A stretch of 64,000 nucleotides of DNA from an uncultured Saprospiraceae bacterium (lineage in GTDB: Bacteria > Bacteroidota > Bacteroidia > Chitinophagales > Saprospiraceae): contig CALIAU010000011.1 in the NCBI GenBank assembly GCA_938045585.1, positions 62,001 through 126,000 of the forward strand, written 5' to 3'. The position numbers were made by a program, and so were the translations under genes. Of this stretch, positions 10,014-19,005 are shown piece after piece. The notes beneath the pieces are model-generated. The model did no database searches. It was not told the origin of the DNA and saw only the letters and a program-made list of their open reading frames with translations. The number at the start of each line of letters is the position of its first letter. Position 1 is the stretch's first letter.

Positions 10014-10958
10014 TTATCTCAGTCTTTTAAGAAATTCTAAGATTCTCAGTTCGTGCCAGTACCATTTTCTTCCGGGTCGCACAAAGCCAACATGTCCTCC
10101 ATATTTGGGATCTAGGAAGCTAAACAGTGGGTTTTGCTTTGCTTCTTCGTAGGGATAACACTCTTCACCTAGAAAGCTATCATCATGGGCATTTATGAGT
10201 TGTGCCGGGATTTGCAAATCTTTGAGAAACTGTTTAGAACTTGATTTCGCATAATAATCTTGTCCGTCGATGAACCCATGGAGTGGGGCTGTTAGGAGGT
10301 CGTCCAGTTCCTTTAGGTTTTTGATTTGTGCTACTTTTTCCTCGTCGAACAGTCCAGGATACATTTCGTTTTTAATCAGGGCCTTACGACTCAGGTCTGC
10401 GATAAAACGTTTTTCGAAGATATGATTATGGGGTTTTACAATTTCATCTGCAGCAGAGGCTAATTGTACCGGCACAGATATCCCTTGGACAGATTTCACA
10501 CTTGGGGAGAGACCATCGGGATCTTCTCCAGCCAGTTTTAGCACTACATTGCCTCCTAAACTAAATCCTATCAGATGAATTGTCTCATAGTCATTTTCAT
10601 ACAATGAAATGACATGCCGTAGATCAGTGGTTTCACCCGAATGATATAAGCGCTTTGCTCGGTTCATCTCACCGCTGCAGCTTCTAAAATTGATTGCAAC
10701 AATATCATAGTCGTTATCTACAAGATGGCCAGCAAGTCTGCGTAGGTATTTGGAAGAAGTGTCTCCTTCTAATCCATGACAGAGAATAGCGAGTTCTTTT
10801 TTATTGTTTTGAATCAGATCTAAGTCTAGAAAATCATCATCAGGTAAACTGATTCGATTTCTTTTATACACAATCTTTCCTTTTGGTCGGAAGATAAAGG
10901 GATAGATAGTGCTCACTTTAGCATGGGTGAATGGGAATATTGGCTTGTACGAAATCAT
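10014..10958 (-). CDS. YheT-family alpha/beta hydrolase
   Basis: 314 residues, cytoplasmic, with no signal peptide. The order of motifs is that of the YheT/ABHD1-3 family: an oxyanion-loop-like CHGLEGDTSSKY (residue ~98), VAINFRSCSGEMNR, the nucleophile elbow GFSLGGNVVLK (Ser ~155), the acid NAHDDSFLGEECYP, and the catalytic His in GGHVGFV near the C-terminus. The triad is complete. Members are esterases of poorly defined substrate. The gene starts about 45 bp beyond the stop of the DUF2087 gene, so a common transcript is possible. Confidence 0.88.
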   Translation of the reverse strand: MISYKPIFPFTHAKVSTIYPFIFRPKGKIVYKRNRISLPDDDFLDLDLIQNNKKELAILCHGLEGDTSSKYLRRLAGHLVDNDYDIVAINFRSCSGEMNRAKRLYHSGETTDLRHVISLYENDYETIHLIGFSLGGNVVLKLAGEDPDGLSPSVKSVQGISVPVQLASAADEIVKPHNHIFEKRFIADLSRKALIKNEMYPGLFDEEKVAQIKNLKELDDLLTAPLHGFIDGQDYYAKSSSKQFLKDLQIPAQLINAHDDSFLGEECYPYEEAKQNPLFSFLDPKYGGHVGFVRPGRKWYWHELRILEFLKRLR

Positions 10959-11003
10959 GATTTAAAGTGTCGCGCTAAGATTAAAAATTGGATAGATTTA
11001 GAG

Positions 11004-11285
11004 TTAGCTAGCAAGACGATATTCTCTACCATCTAGAGTGCGTGTCAGTAGTCCTGATCCACACATAAAGCGACGTAATGAAGCGGGGTCGTTAAAGCTA
11101 TGATATGCATTTAGTATTTGATTGACTTCCATTTCTGTATACACCCTTCCAGGGGTAAAATGCGATGCCAGTAGTTGTAACATATAGTTTTGCTTGATTT
11201 TTTGTCTTTTTCCTGGATATCGATCAAACTTACCCTGTGCATCGATATAGCCTTTTAAGGCCTCTGTCATTTCTTGTAATTCCAT
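11004..11285 (-). CDS. DUF2087 domain protein
   Basis: 93-residue protein formed almost wholly of a DUF2087 domain: KRQKIKQNYMLQLLASHF, GRVYTEMEVNQIL, DPASLRRFMCGSGLLTR and GREYRL. In other bacteria this winged-helix-like domain is often fused to an ArsR/MarR-type regulator or an acetyltransferase; here it stands alone. It may bind DNA or a partner protein (inference). Its start lies 6 bp after the stop of the secreted esterase gene. Confidence 0.8.
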   Translation of the reverse strand: MELQEMTEALKGYIDAQGKFDRYPGKRQKIKQNYMLQLLASHFTPGRVYTEMEVNQILNAYHSFNDPASLRRFMCGSGLLTRTLDGREYRLAS

Positions 11286-11291
11286 TTCTAT

Positions 11292-12521
11292 CTATTGCTT
11301 AACGATTTTTAGATAGGATTTGTTTCCTGTATCAATCTCATTTATTTCAAGAAAATACATAGCGTTTGGTAAATCTCCTAAATGGATCTCCTGGGTGTTA
11401 TTAATAGTACGTAGGGTTCTGCCTTGCCCGTCTTTCAATAGAACATCTAAAGAGCTATTTGATGTATGCTCCAGCAGCACTTTATCGTTTGTCGGATTAG
11501 GAAATACATGGAGTCCTGCAATAGCCTCTTGTTTTGTAGAGGCAGCAATATCTCCACATATAATTTCATTTAAGAATGCACAAGACTTATCGATTACAGG
11601 TGCTCGTTGATCTTCAAAAAAGAAGTAACTCACATGAATTATACTTTCGATTACATTTAGCTCATTAAATAGTCCTACCGCATTCGCTTGATCCGAACAA
11701 GATTTACTGCCATACATGAAAATGATGTCAAAGCCAAAAATCCGTGCAAAATCATCTTCAAAAGGAACAACCTCATCGCCATTATCATGAAAACTGATAA
11801 AGCTAGGATCATCACTGTCTATCCAAGTATTATCAGCTAAGCCTCCAGAATAATTGACTAGCCCCTGGACCTCAGAACTGTATTGGAAATTGTCACTGGA
11901 ATTGCCCACAAGGCCACCATTTTCTGATAATATTTCCGCGATTTCTTCACTGACAACATCCTCTTCATCTAAAAAGGCAGTATGGCAGGCTGTAATGGAG
12001 CCAGCGGAGATACCTCCAACAAATATATTATCAGGATCTATGCGAAAATTGTTGACTGTTGCAGCATCTTCACGCATATAACGAATGGCTGCTTTCATGT
12101 CCGAGATTGATTTAATCACTACCTCCGTAATTTCTAATTCGGTAGGGAGAGGGAAGAGAGGGAGGTCGTACAATCTATAGTCAATGGAGACAGCAACATA
12201 TCCTCTGCGCGCATAATCCTCACATAACCAGTCAATATCCGTTTTTTCTCCACCGATATAACTACCACCGAAGGCTAGAATGACTACGGGTCTCTTTTCT
12301 GCATTATCCCCCTCAGGTTCATAGACATCTAAGAAGAGTTCTTGTTCTTCTCCACCTATTGTGACACCTGAACCGAAACGCAGATCAGAGCTAACTTGCA
12401 CCTCAGAAAATACTTCTTGCAAATACCGTTGTCCATCGCAGGATGGGTTGCCTTGGCTTATTAGATAGTTTGAGAAGAGGGTTAAGACTAAAAATAATAG
12501 AGTTTTGGGTATAAACTGCAT
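11292..12521 (-). CDS. Secreted alpha/beta hydrolase (carboxylesterase-like) with T9SS sorting domain
   Basis: 409 residues with a signal peptide (NYLISQG). The central domain is a carboxylesterase/BD-FAE-like alpha/beta hydrolase: the oxyanion region VILAFGGSYIGGEK, VSIDYRLY, and the nucleophile elbow VGGISAGSITA (Ser ~175). The C-terminal ~75 residues are a T9SS type A sorting domain (HVFPNPTNDKVLL...MYFLEI). The enzyme is thus exported to the surface or medium. The substrate is unknown; polysaccharide esters or lipids are candidates (inference). A terminator-like hairpin at 12643-12670 separates it from the subtilase gene upstream. Confidence 0.85.
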   Translation of the reverse strand: MQFIPKTLLFLVLTLFSNYLISQGNPSCDGQRYLQEVFSEVQVSSDLRFGSGVTIGGEEQELFLDVYEPEGDNAEKRPVVILAFGGSYIGGEKTDIDWLCEDYARRGYVAVSIDYRLYDLPLFPLPTELEITEVVIKSISDMKAAIRYMREDAATVNNFRIDPDNIFVGGISAGSITACHTAFLDEEDVVSEEIAEILSENGGLVGNSSDNFQYSSEVQGLVNYSGGLADNTWIDSDDPSFISFHDNGDEVVPFEDDFARIFGFDIIFMYGSKSCSDQANAVGLFNELNVIESIIHVSYFFFEDQRAPVIDKSCAFLNEIICGDIAASTKQEAIAGLHVFPNPTNDKVLLEHTSNSSLDVLLKDGQGRTLRTINNTQEIHLGDLPNAMYFLEINEIDTGNKSYLKIVKQ

Positions 12522-12642
12522 AGTGCTTAATTAGAACGGCAAGATACTGATAATGGCGGTCTATTTTATAGGGGTAAACTCTATATTTTAGAGGAATGCT
12601 GACAATTGGTAATGTTTTGTCTTTATATGCTAAAAACGTAAA

Positions 12643-12670
12643 CAAGCATCTGATCGTTATCAGATGCTTG
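12643..12670 (-). terminator. Rho-independent terminator of the subtilase gene
   Basis: Perfect 12-bp inverted repeat (12643-12654 with 12659-12670) and a 4-base loop, about 50 bp past the stop of the minus-strand subtilase gene. On that strand the stem is followed by a T-rich tract (TTTACGTTTTT). Confidence 0.75.
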
Positions 12671-12720
12671 TCTACATGTTCTCAATTCTAACTAAATTAT
12701 TCTATACGGTATTAGGCCGT

Positions 12721-15144
12721 TTATTTAATTAGGGATAGTTTTCCTGTCTTTAGTTCATTTCCTATCTGTAGGGTGTAGTAATAAATACCTGAACGTAAGT
12801 TTTGACCATTAAATGAAAATTCATGTTTTCCAGCGTCTAGTACTCTAGCTTCTTGCAAGCTTGTAATCTTTTTACCATTCATATCAGATATTATTAGAGA
12901 GACATTTTGAGACTCATGTAATATCAGCTCGATTTTAGTCTTATCAGTGAATGGGTTAGGATAATTTCTAACACTGAATTTTGATTCAATTACAGTTGAA
13001 GCTTGAGATTTTTCAATTTCTCTTGATTCTGTGTCCTTGATATAGTCACTATGTATGATGTAAATTGGATCTTCAAATGCGTATGCGACTTCTTCTTCCT
13101 CTTCATCATCTGGGTTAAAGCCAGTACATTCTTGAATCACTCCGATAAAATAGTTTCCAGTGTTTGGTTTGGTTTCGAAGCCAGGATTCAAAAGAATGTA
13201 ATCTTCAGCGGTAAAAGCGATGACCTCAAAATTAGGGTTAACATAAGCAGTAGATGTAACAGTATATTCTGCAGCATATAATCCAGGAACAGATAAATGT
13301 GGGATAACCCAGTGCTCTACAGAACAGCCACCACCTCCTCCAAAATTTTCCGCTGCCAAAACAGCGGCTAAGGCATCTATTAAACCATAGCCCACTTCAT
13401 TGTTCCAAGTGCCGTTTGGACGTCCAGTAACATTTGTGTATGCGTATAAGTCTGTTCTAACTTTTTGACCAGTTTGTTCTATCATATTGTTTACATCCAA
13501 GACAGTTAGTGAAGGATTTATACTTAACATTAAAGCGGCGACTCCTGCTGCTGCTGGGCAAGCTGAAGAGGTACCATTAAATGTAGATGTGTAATTATAG
13601 TTAGTATATGTGGATGGTGTTATCACGCAACCAGCTTCAGGAGGACTGTAATCTCCGCAAGACCCTGGAGTATCGCCTTGAATATCTGTTGTAGCTATAA
13701 ATACTCCAGGAGCGATAATATCTAACTCAGATCCATAATTGGATCCCCATCCTTCACCATCACAAGAAGAAGGGTTTATCCGTTCACCACATGGGCTCAT
13801 CGCACCTACAGCAAGTATGTCAGGATCTGAATTTGCAGGCCATGATACGCCGCCATATAAATTGTTATCATTCCCTGTTGCAAACACTACGACAGAACCA
13901 AGTCCACCTCTTCCATTTGCTATTGCAGCAGTTATTGCATCTTCTACAATGGCGACTGCAGGGCCTCCACCCCAAGAATTACTAATTACATCAGAACCAT
14001 TTATCCAACTCCAATTTATAGCATCAGCTAAATCTTGATACAAATTAGTACTTGAAAAGGTGATACTTACAGAAAATAAGCCTGCGTTTGGAGCTACCCC
14101 GGAAATCCCTATCCCGTTATCATCAATGGCTCCAACTATACCAGCACATGCAGTGCCATGTGGTCCATATAACACACTAGGAGAAGTGCCAGAAACTGCG
14201 TCATGACTTCCAAAAATATTAGCCGACATATCGGGATGCGTTAAATCAATACCTTCATCGATTACAGAAACAATAATACTAGAATTTCCTTTTTCGATTC
14301 CCCAAGCAGTTTCTGCATTCATATCAATGCCTGGAATACCACCATATTGTCCAGTGTTTAGCATTCCCCACTGGTCAGGAAAAAATTGGTCAGCGCTGAT
14401 AGGTGCTTCTTGAATCATGTCTACCATAAAGGATGGTTGTGCGTGTTCAAAAAGTCTAGACTCGTGAAAAATATTAGCCATAACCATAGCGTTTGCTGAT
14501 TCAACTGTTGTACTTAATGTAAACCATAAAGGCATGTATTTATTGTAGCCAATTAGATCTACTTGATGCTCATCAAGCATTTCCATCATGCTGTCAAAAT
14601 CACTTTCATCTCTAAGTTTGACATAAAAGTAATTTGATAAACCAACTTCTTTCTCGTTTTGGAATATAAATGAAGGAGCAACAAGTAATTCAGTATTACT
14701 GCGAAGGTCTTGTACCTTTGCTAAATATTCATCTTGAGAGAGCCCTTCAGAGAGTTCAATTTTTGAATTATATCTAGGTGAAGTATCGCCTTGAAAATTA
14801 ATTGGTTTTTCAAGCTTTTCTCTTGTATTGTCCAGTAAAATGGTTGATATTTTTTGGCTGTTAACAAGAGAAGAAAAATCCGTATCCTCTATACTATTTG
14901 TACTTTCGCCAGAAACATGAATATACCGCGTATCTAAACTGAGATATATTTTTACTCCATTGTGATAATAGAAGTTTGTTTGATCATTCCCATGTTGTCC
15001 AAAACTTATAGACGAAATGAAAATGCATAAGGCGACCATTGATAAAGTGATTCTAAACTTTATACTTTTGTAACGTATTATTTTTTTATTGTGATAATGC
15101 TCAAATGAATATGCATTAGATTTACCACTAAATATTTTTTTCAT
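12721..15144 (-). CDS. Secreted subtilisin-like serine protease (S8) with T9SS sorting domain
   Basis: 807 residues. There is an N-terminal export signal with an unusually long basic lead (hydrophobic core around residues 33-50, SMVALCIFISSISFGQ). A propeptide-like region precedes the S8 domain, which keeps all three catalytic motifs: Asp in VIDEGIDLTHPDM, His in GPHGTACAGIVGA and Ser in FNGTSSACPAAAGVAALML. The oxyanion Asn is in VFATGNDNN. A T9SS type A sorting domain closes the protein (NYPNPFTDKTKIEL...SGIYYYTLQI). It should be an extracellular peptidase. The start at 15144 gives a long n-region, so a later start cannot be excluded. Confidence 0.92.
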   Translation of the reverse strand: MKKIFSGKSNAYSFEHYHNKKIIRYKSIKFRITLSMVALCIFISSISFGQHGNDQTNFYYHNGVKIYLSLDTRYIHVSGESTNSIEDTDFSSLVNSQKISTILLDNTREKLEKPINFQGDTSPRYNSKIELSEGLSQDEYLAKVQDLRSNTELLVAPSFIFQNEKEVGLSNYFYVKLRDESDFDSMMEMLDEHQVDLIGYNKYMPLWFTLSTTVESANAMVMANIFHESRLFEHAQPSFMVDMIQEAPISADQFFPDQWGMLNTGQYGGIPGIDMNAETAWGIEKGNSSIIVSVIDEGIDLTHPDMSANIFGSHDAVSGTSPSVLYGPHGTACAGIVGAIDDNGIGISGVAPNAGLFSVSITFSSTNLYQDLADAINWSWINGSDVISNSWGGGPAVAIVEDAITAAIANGRGGLGSVVVFATGNDNNLYGGVSWPANSDPDILAVGAMSPCGERINPSSCDGEGWGSNYGSELDIIAPGVFIATTDIQGDTPGSCGDYSPPEAGCVITPSTYTNYNYTSTFNGTSSACPAAAGVAALMLSINPSLTVLDVNNMIEQTGQKVRTDLYAYTNVTGRPNGTWNNEVGYGLIDALAAVLAAENFGGGGGCSVEHWVIPHLSVPGLYAAEYTVTSTAYVNPNFEVIAFTAEDYILLNPGFETKPNTGNYFIGVIQECTGFNPDDEEEEEVAYAFEDPIYIIHSDYIKDTESREIEKSQASTVIESKFSVRNYPNPFTDKTKIELILHESQNVSLIISDMNGKKITSLQEARVLDAGKHEFSFNGQNLRSGIYYYTLQIGNELKTGKLSLIK

Positions 15145-15181
15145 AATATAATTTTAGGAATTAAAAAATAGTGTGATAATC

Positions 15182-16315
15182 TTATTTCTTTTCATTTAGC
15201 TGAACTTTAAGTTCTTTTAGTTCTTTATGCAATTCAATAATATATAAATGCGCTTCTTCTATTTTTTCTAATAAGGTTGCATCCATAGTGGCTACGTCTA
15301 AACCTTCTTCTACCATTTCTTGCGCTGAGGGTACATTTGGCAGGTGTTTGTTTTCCTGTACATACTCTTCTAGTTGCTCAATTGGTAACATTTCGTAGTC
15401 ATCTTCAAATACATAATCACTCCAATTGCCACTGGTTTTTACAGCGACCTTTACTTTCTCGGTAAGAATTCCTTTCTCTACAAATAGTTTGTAATTATTA
15501 AATGCATCTGTTGAAACACTACCTATTTTAACAACGTTCTGATTTGCTATTACTCTAAAGGTTGTATTATCTATATGCACATTCCCATTGTTGTCATTAT
15601 TTAGATGCAGTGTTGCGCCCGTGTTAGTGATTATTTCGTTGTTATCTAGTCTCAAGCTATTTGCAATTTCTAAAGAGCCTGATCCAGGTGTTCCGTTGGC
15701 ATCTCTATTTTTAACAACATGTACGCGTCCATTTTGATACGCTACCAATTTGCTTTCTTTGGCTACACTTAAAGCTGTGTAAGCATTTTTTTTCGCCAAT
15801 AAAGTCCAACCATTATCTGCGTCTTTTAAGCCAAAAAATGTTCCATCTGTTGCCCCAGTAATGCGACCGTACACAGTATTTTGTTTGTCTCTAAATAATA
15901 ATTGAGTATAAGAGTCATTGTTACTTTTGAAGTATAAAGCTGAAGCGTTGTCTCCGACCAAGCTTTGCACATCTCCAAAATAGACTGCCCTTCCCATAGT
16001 TTTTATCCAAGACTTGACTTGTAATTTACCCTGTGTATTTAATGCAGCTACGGGAGTTTGGTTGTTTACTCCCCAGGTCCAGCCACGGTTAGTATTATTA
16101 CTCATGTTGCTTTTTAAACTGTAACTAGTCACCGGACCATATTTGTATGTAGCGGTGTTTGCCATACTGATCTTATAAAGGTCGTTATTCCAAAATCGTA
16201 TTCCTTTCCCATTACCAGATTTTACATTGTAAAAATCATTTGTAATGGTTTGTGCAATAGTTAGGTTTGTGATAAAGAGTGAGGCAAGAATCACAAGTGT
16301 TTTAGTAAGTTTCAT
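15182..16315 (-). CDS. Secreted tail-fibre-like protein with C-terminal coiled coil
   Basis: 377 residues with a signal peptide (NLTIAQT). The middle is repetitive beta-rich sequence with Asn/Gly turns. The C-terminal ~100 residues (SGNWSDYVFEDDYEML, ENKHLPNVPSAQEM, ATLLEKIEEAHLYIIELHKEL) match the common Bacteroidota tail-fibre/intramolecular-chaperone-like ending: a short conserved domain followed by a heptad-like coiled coil. There is no T9SS domain. It probably forms a surface fibre trimer (inference). It lies 37 bp downstream of the subtilase start on the same strand, so it is upstream in transcription. Confidence 0.75.
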   Translation of the reverse strand: MKLTKTLVILASLFITNLTIAQTITNDFYNVKSGNGKGIRFWNNDLYKISMANTATYKYGPVTSYSLKSNMSNNTNRGWTWGVNNQTPVAALNTQGKLQVKSWIKTMGRAVYFGDVQSLVGDNASALYFKSNNDSYTQLLFRDKQNTVYGRITGATDGTFFGLKDADNGWTLLAKKNAYTALSVAKESKLVAYQNGRVHVVKNRDANGTPGSGSLEIANSLRLDNNEIITNTGATLHLNNDNNGNVHIDNTTFRVIANQNVVKIGSVSTDAFNNYKLFVEKGILTEKVKVAVKTSGNWSDYVFEDDYEMLPIEQLEEYVQENKHLPNVPSAQEMVEEGLDVATMDATLLEKIEEAHLYIIELHKELKELKVQLNEKK

Positions 16316-16478
16316 AATTGTTAATTTAGATTGTTAATTAATTTGAAACTATGTGCAGTTATAAAATTGCAATCATAATGTAGACTTTACATTTGCTTAT
16401 AGTTCCATAGGTGAACTCAAATCTAAAAAGTAGATGGAATGAAATTTTAGCTAAAACTATTGATTAACATTTCTCCCT

Positions 16479-16528
16479 AATACTTGTAGTCCGTATCCCT
16501 AACACTAGGGATACGGACTACAAGTATT
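16479..16528. repeat. Perfect 23-bp inverted repeat, 4-base loop
   Basis: Positions 16479-16501 are the exact reverse complement of 16506-16528, with ACAC as the loop. It sits about 30 bp past the stop of the serine hydrolase gene (minus strand). Neither side carries a clear run of T, so it is not a textbook terminator, although it would form a very stable RNA hairpin. Confidence 0.9.
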
Positions 16529-16558
16529 GTGTCTTAAAAACAACAAGCAATGAAGGAA

Positions 16559-17902
16559 TTACTTCAGTTTTGGTGCTAGGTGGGCACCCCCTTGATGGAG
16601 TGTCAAACTCTGTACTTCCTTATTTTCTAGATTGAATACTACCTTCGCCTCTATTTCTTCTACAAAAAAAGTATGCTCCTCGATAGGTATTAATGCAAAG
16701 CTCGGTTGGCCTGTTGCCTGAGCAATAAGTTCTTCGCCCTGTACTTTAATATGGATAGTGAGTGCAGGAGATAGGGTATAATCTCCCTCATAGCTACGCA
16801 GCTGTGCAACTGGAACTTGGATGGATTTGGGTTGCTGTATAGGAAGTCCAATGGCAGTTGCAGCAAGTTTTTGTAGTAGTTTATTTGGATTGAGTGACGA
16901 ACTGTTAGCTAATACTGTTATAAAGGTTTGCTTTGCAGGAATATAGGCAGATGCACTACTAAAGCCATTAATTCCGCCACCATGTTGTATGATTTTCAAA
17001 TCTTTATAGGAGGTTAGGGTCCAGCCGTAGCCATAGTTAGATAGTTCCCCATTATTTAAGGTAAATGGGCTATGTGCTTTCTCTCGACTTTCTTTGCTTA
17101 TCAAACTATCAGAAAAGATTGCATGGTACCATTTACTTAGGTCATCTGTAGTTGAAAGGAGTGATCCCCCTGCATAGGGCTGGCTCATACTAAGATAGGG
17201 AGCATTCTGTAATTTTCCTTGGTCGTCTTGTGCATAACCAGAGGCTCTATTCTTGATAAGGCGTCCATGCTCTCCATAAGAGGTGCTGCGCATATTTAAG
17301 GGCTTGAAAAAGTTCTCTGTCAGATAATCAGCATAGCTAGTACCGGAGACAAGTTCGATGATATGGCCCAATAAAATATATCCAGAATTATTGTATTTAA
17401 ATCTATCTCCTGGATCAAAGTCCATGGGCTCATTTTTGAAATAATCAATAAGCTCAGTAACGGTAAAATCCTTTTTTCTTGTTTCTGCGTCCCAATGCTC
17501 TAGGGAGGTATACGATTTGATTCCAGAGGTATGGTTTAGTAAATGTTCAATGCGAATGGTTTTTCCTAGAGTTGGGTAATCGCTGATATGTTTTTCGATA
17601 GGATCGCTGAGGCTTAGTTTGCCTTCTTCAGCAAGTTTTAAAATGGCTACTGCTGTAAATTGCTTTGTGATCGAACCTATTCTAAAAATGTGCGCATTGC
17701 TCATAGGTACTTCCAATTCAAGATTCGCATAACCAACAGCTTTTGTATAAAGGTTTTGCCCGTTTTGATCTATTTGAATGGCATAACCGGGACCATCAAT
17801 ACGTGCTTTAGCAACTATGCTATCTAATTGCGAACTAAGGTCCTGTGTATTTGCTATTAAGAAACAGCAAAGGAAGAGTAGGGTGGAAGAAATGATTCTC
17901 AT
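16559..17902 (-). CDS. Beta-lactamase-fold serine hydrolase (class C/PBP4-like), exported
   Basis: 447 residues with a signal peptide ending near IANTQD. The beta-lactamase/transpeptidase-like domain (PF00144 type) has SxxK as SITK (residues 77-80), YxN as YNNSGY, and HGGG in IQHGGGINGF in place of KTG. A C-terminal lipocalin-like beta domain (YEGDYTLSPALTIHIKV) follows. It is the last gene of the ABC/GntR operon, 11 bp after the regulator. Members include esterases and D-amino-acid peptidases; true beta-lactamase activity is not implied. Context with a YtrA-type regulator suggests a cell-envelope role (inference). Confidence 0.88.
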   Translation of the reverse strand: MRIISSTLLFLCCFLIANTQDLSSQLDSIVAKARIDGPGYAIQIDQNGQNLYTKAVGYANLELEVPMSNAHIFRIGSITKQFTAVAILKLAEEGKLSLSDPIEKHISDYPTLGKTIRIEHLLNHTSGIKSYTSLEHWDAETRKKDFTVTELIDYFKNEPMDFDPGDRFKYNNSGYILLGHIIELVSGTSYADYLTENFFKPLNMRSTSYGEHGRLIKNRASGYAQDDQGKLQNAPYLSMSQPYAGGSLLSTTDDLSKWYHAIFSDSLISKESREKAHSPFTLNNGELSNYGYGWTLTSYKDLKIIQHGGGINGFSSASAYIPAKQTFITVLANSSSLNPNKLLQKLAATAIGLPIQQPKSIQVPVAQLRSYEGDYTLSPALTIHIKVQGEELIAQATGQPSFALIPIEEHTFFVEEIEAKVVFNLENKEVQSLTLHQGGAHLAPKLK

Positions 17903-17913
17903 GTTGTATGGTT

Positions 17914-18264
17914 TTATTTATTTAGTAATTTATTGAGTTCGTCTATGTCAATATTTAGCATCTTCATTTTCTTAATGATGGCAGGTAGCTCATTTTTTAA
18001 GAACGCTTTCTTTAGATTTTTTTTAATTTTTGCGGATGCATGTATACTTACAAAGACACCAATCCCTCGTTTGAGATAAATAATATCTTCTTCTTGTAAA
18101 TAGGTGTAACTACGCATGACGGTGTTGGGATTTACACCAATCATCCCAGCCATCTCACGCACTGACATGATCTTAGCACCCTCAGGGAATTCTCCAGTAA
18201 GGATTTTTTCATTTATAAAATCTACAATCTGCAGATATATTGATTTGTTTTTATTGAATTCCAT
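17914..18264 (-). CDS. GntR-family (YtrA subfamily) transcriptional regulator
   Basis: 116 residues. There is an N-terminal winged helix-turn-helix (SIYLQIVDFINEKIL, GAKIMSVREMAGMIGVNPNT, MRSYTYLQEEDIIYLKRGIGVFV) and only a short helical tail, as in the YtrA subfamily, which regulates neighbouring ABC transporter genes. Its start codon overlaps the permease stop as TAATG (18262-18266), so translation is coupled. The inverted AGTGTA/TACAC repeat upstream of the operon (19849-19872) is its likely operator. The effector is unknown. Confidence 0.92.
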   Translation of the reverse strand: MEFNKNKSIYLQIVDFINEKILTGEFPEGAKIMSVREMAGMIGVNPNTVMRSYTYLQEEDIIYLKRGIGVFVSIHASAKIKKNLKKAFLKNELPAIIKKMKMLNIDIDELNKLLNK

Positions 18265-19004
18265 TAGGCAGTTTTTCTAGTGAAAACAAAATAGCTGAGT
18301 GCCCAAAAGAAGGGCGCGATTAGGAGAAACTTCTTGATGTTTTCTTGTAGGGTAAGTAATACATTATAAATCGCTTCACCCCATACAAAACTGAAGGACT
18401 GCCCCTTGTCTAATTGAAATACAGTAAGTACAAGTGTTATAAGAAGGAAGACAAGAGCAGTTAGGATTCCCCCTTTTACAGCTGCGAAAGAGTTAAACAG
18501 AAATGAAAAGAAGAAAGCTATAGAATGCCCAATGATAAATAGCATGCTAAAGAGTGGAAAGAGTCTCTCCGTGAATAAGGCATAAAGTCTATGTACATTA
18601 TCAAAACCTTTATCAGCAAACAAGTTGAAATAGCCATAGGCAAACCCGTAAAATATGATTAGAACTACTGCTAAGAATAGAACTAGGGTGTACAGCCATT
18701 TACTCAAGACTTTTTCAAAGTTGCTTGCAGGCATAGCAAGATATTGTATTCTTCTGGCAGGAGTCTTGAGGTCTCCTAAATTACTGCTGGTCAGAAAGCC
18801 ACCAATAAAAATTATTGATCCAAGATATCCGATCATAATTAGTTGAAGTCCACCTGCTTCTTCAGGATTGATAAGGCGATGTCCCAAAAAACTAAGAAAT
18901 GAAAGCACTAGGATCAATAATAGGATAGATGCAAATGCTCGTTTGTTATGCAGTATGTAATCTCTTTTGAGTAATTGTGTGAATCGTGTCATTGAAAAAT
19001 CCAT
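18264..19004 (-). CDS. ABC transporter permease
   Basis: 246 residues with about six hydrophobic segments, in ABC-2-like layout. Conserved permease features are not strong in the sequence, but it sits between an ABC ATPase (gap of 1 base) and a YtrA-type GntR regulator (1-base overlap), an arrangement typical of small GntR-controlled exporters. Sequences such as GDLKTPARRIQYLAMPAS, after the second helix, resemble the cytoplasmic loop of Bacteroidota homologues. The substrate is unknown. Confidence 0.82.
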   Translation of the reverse strand: MDFSMTRFTQLLKRDYILHNKRAFASILLLILVLSFLSFLGHRLINPEEAGGLQLIMIGYLGSIIFIGGFLTSSNLGDLKTPARRIQYLAMPASNFEKVLSKWLYTLVLFLAVVLIIFYGFAYGYFNLFADKGFDNVHRLYALFTERLFPLFSMLFIIGHSIAFFFSFLFNSFAAVKGGILTALVFLLITLVLTVFQLDKGQSFSFVWGEAIYNVLLTLQENIKKFLLIAPFFWALSYFVFTRKTA

Positions 19005-19005
19005 A

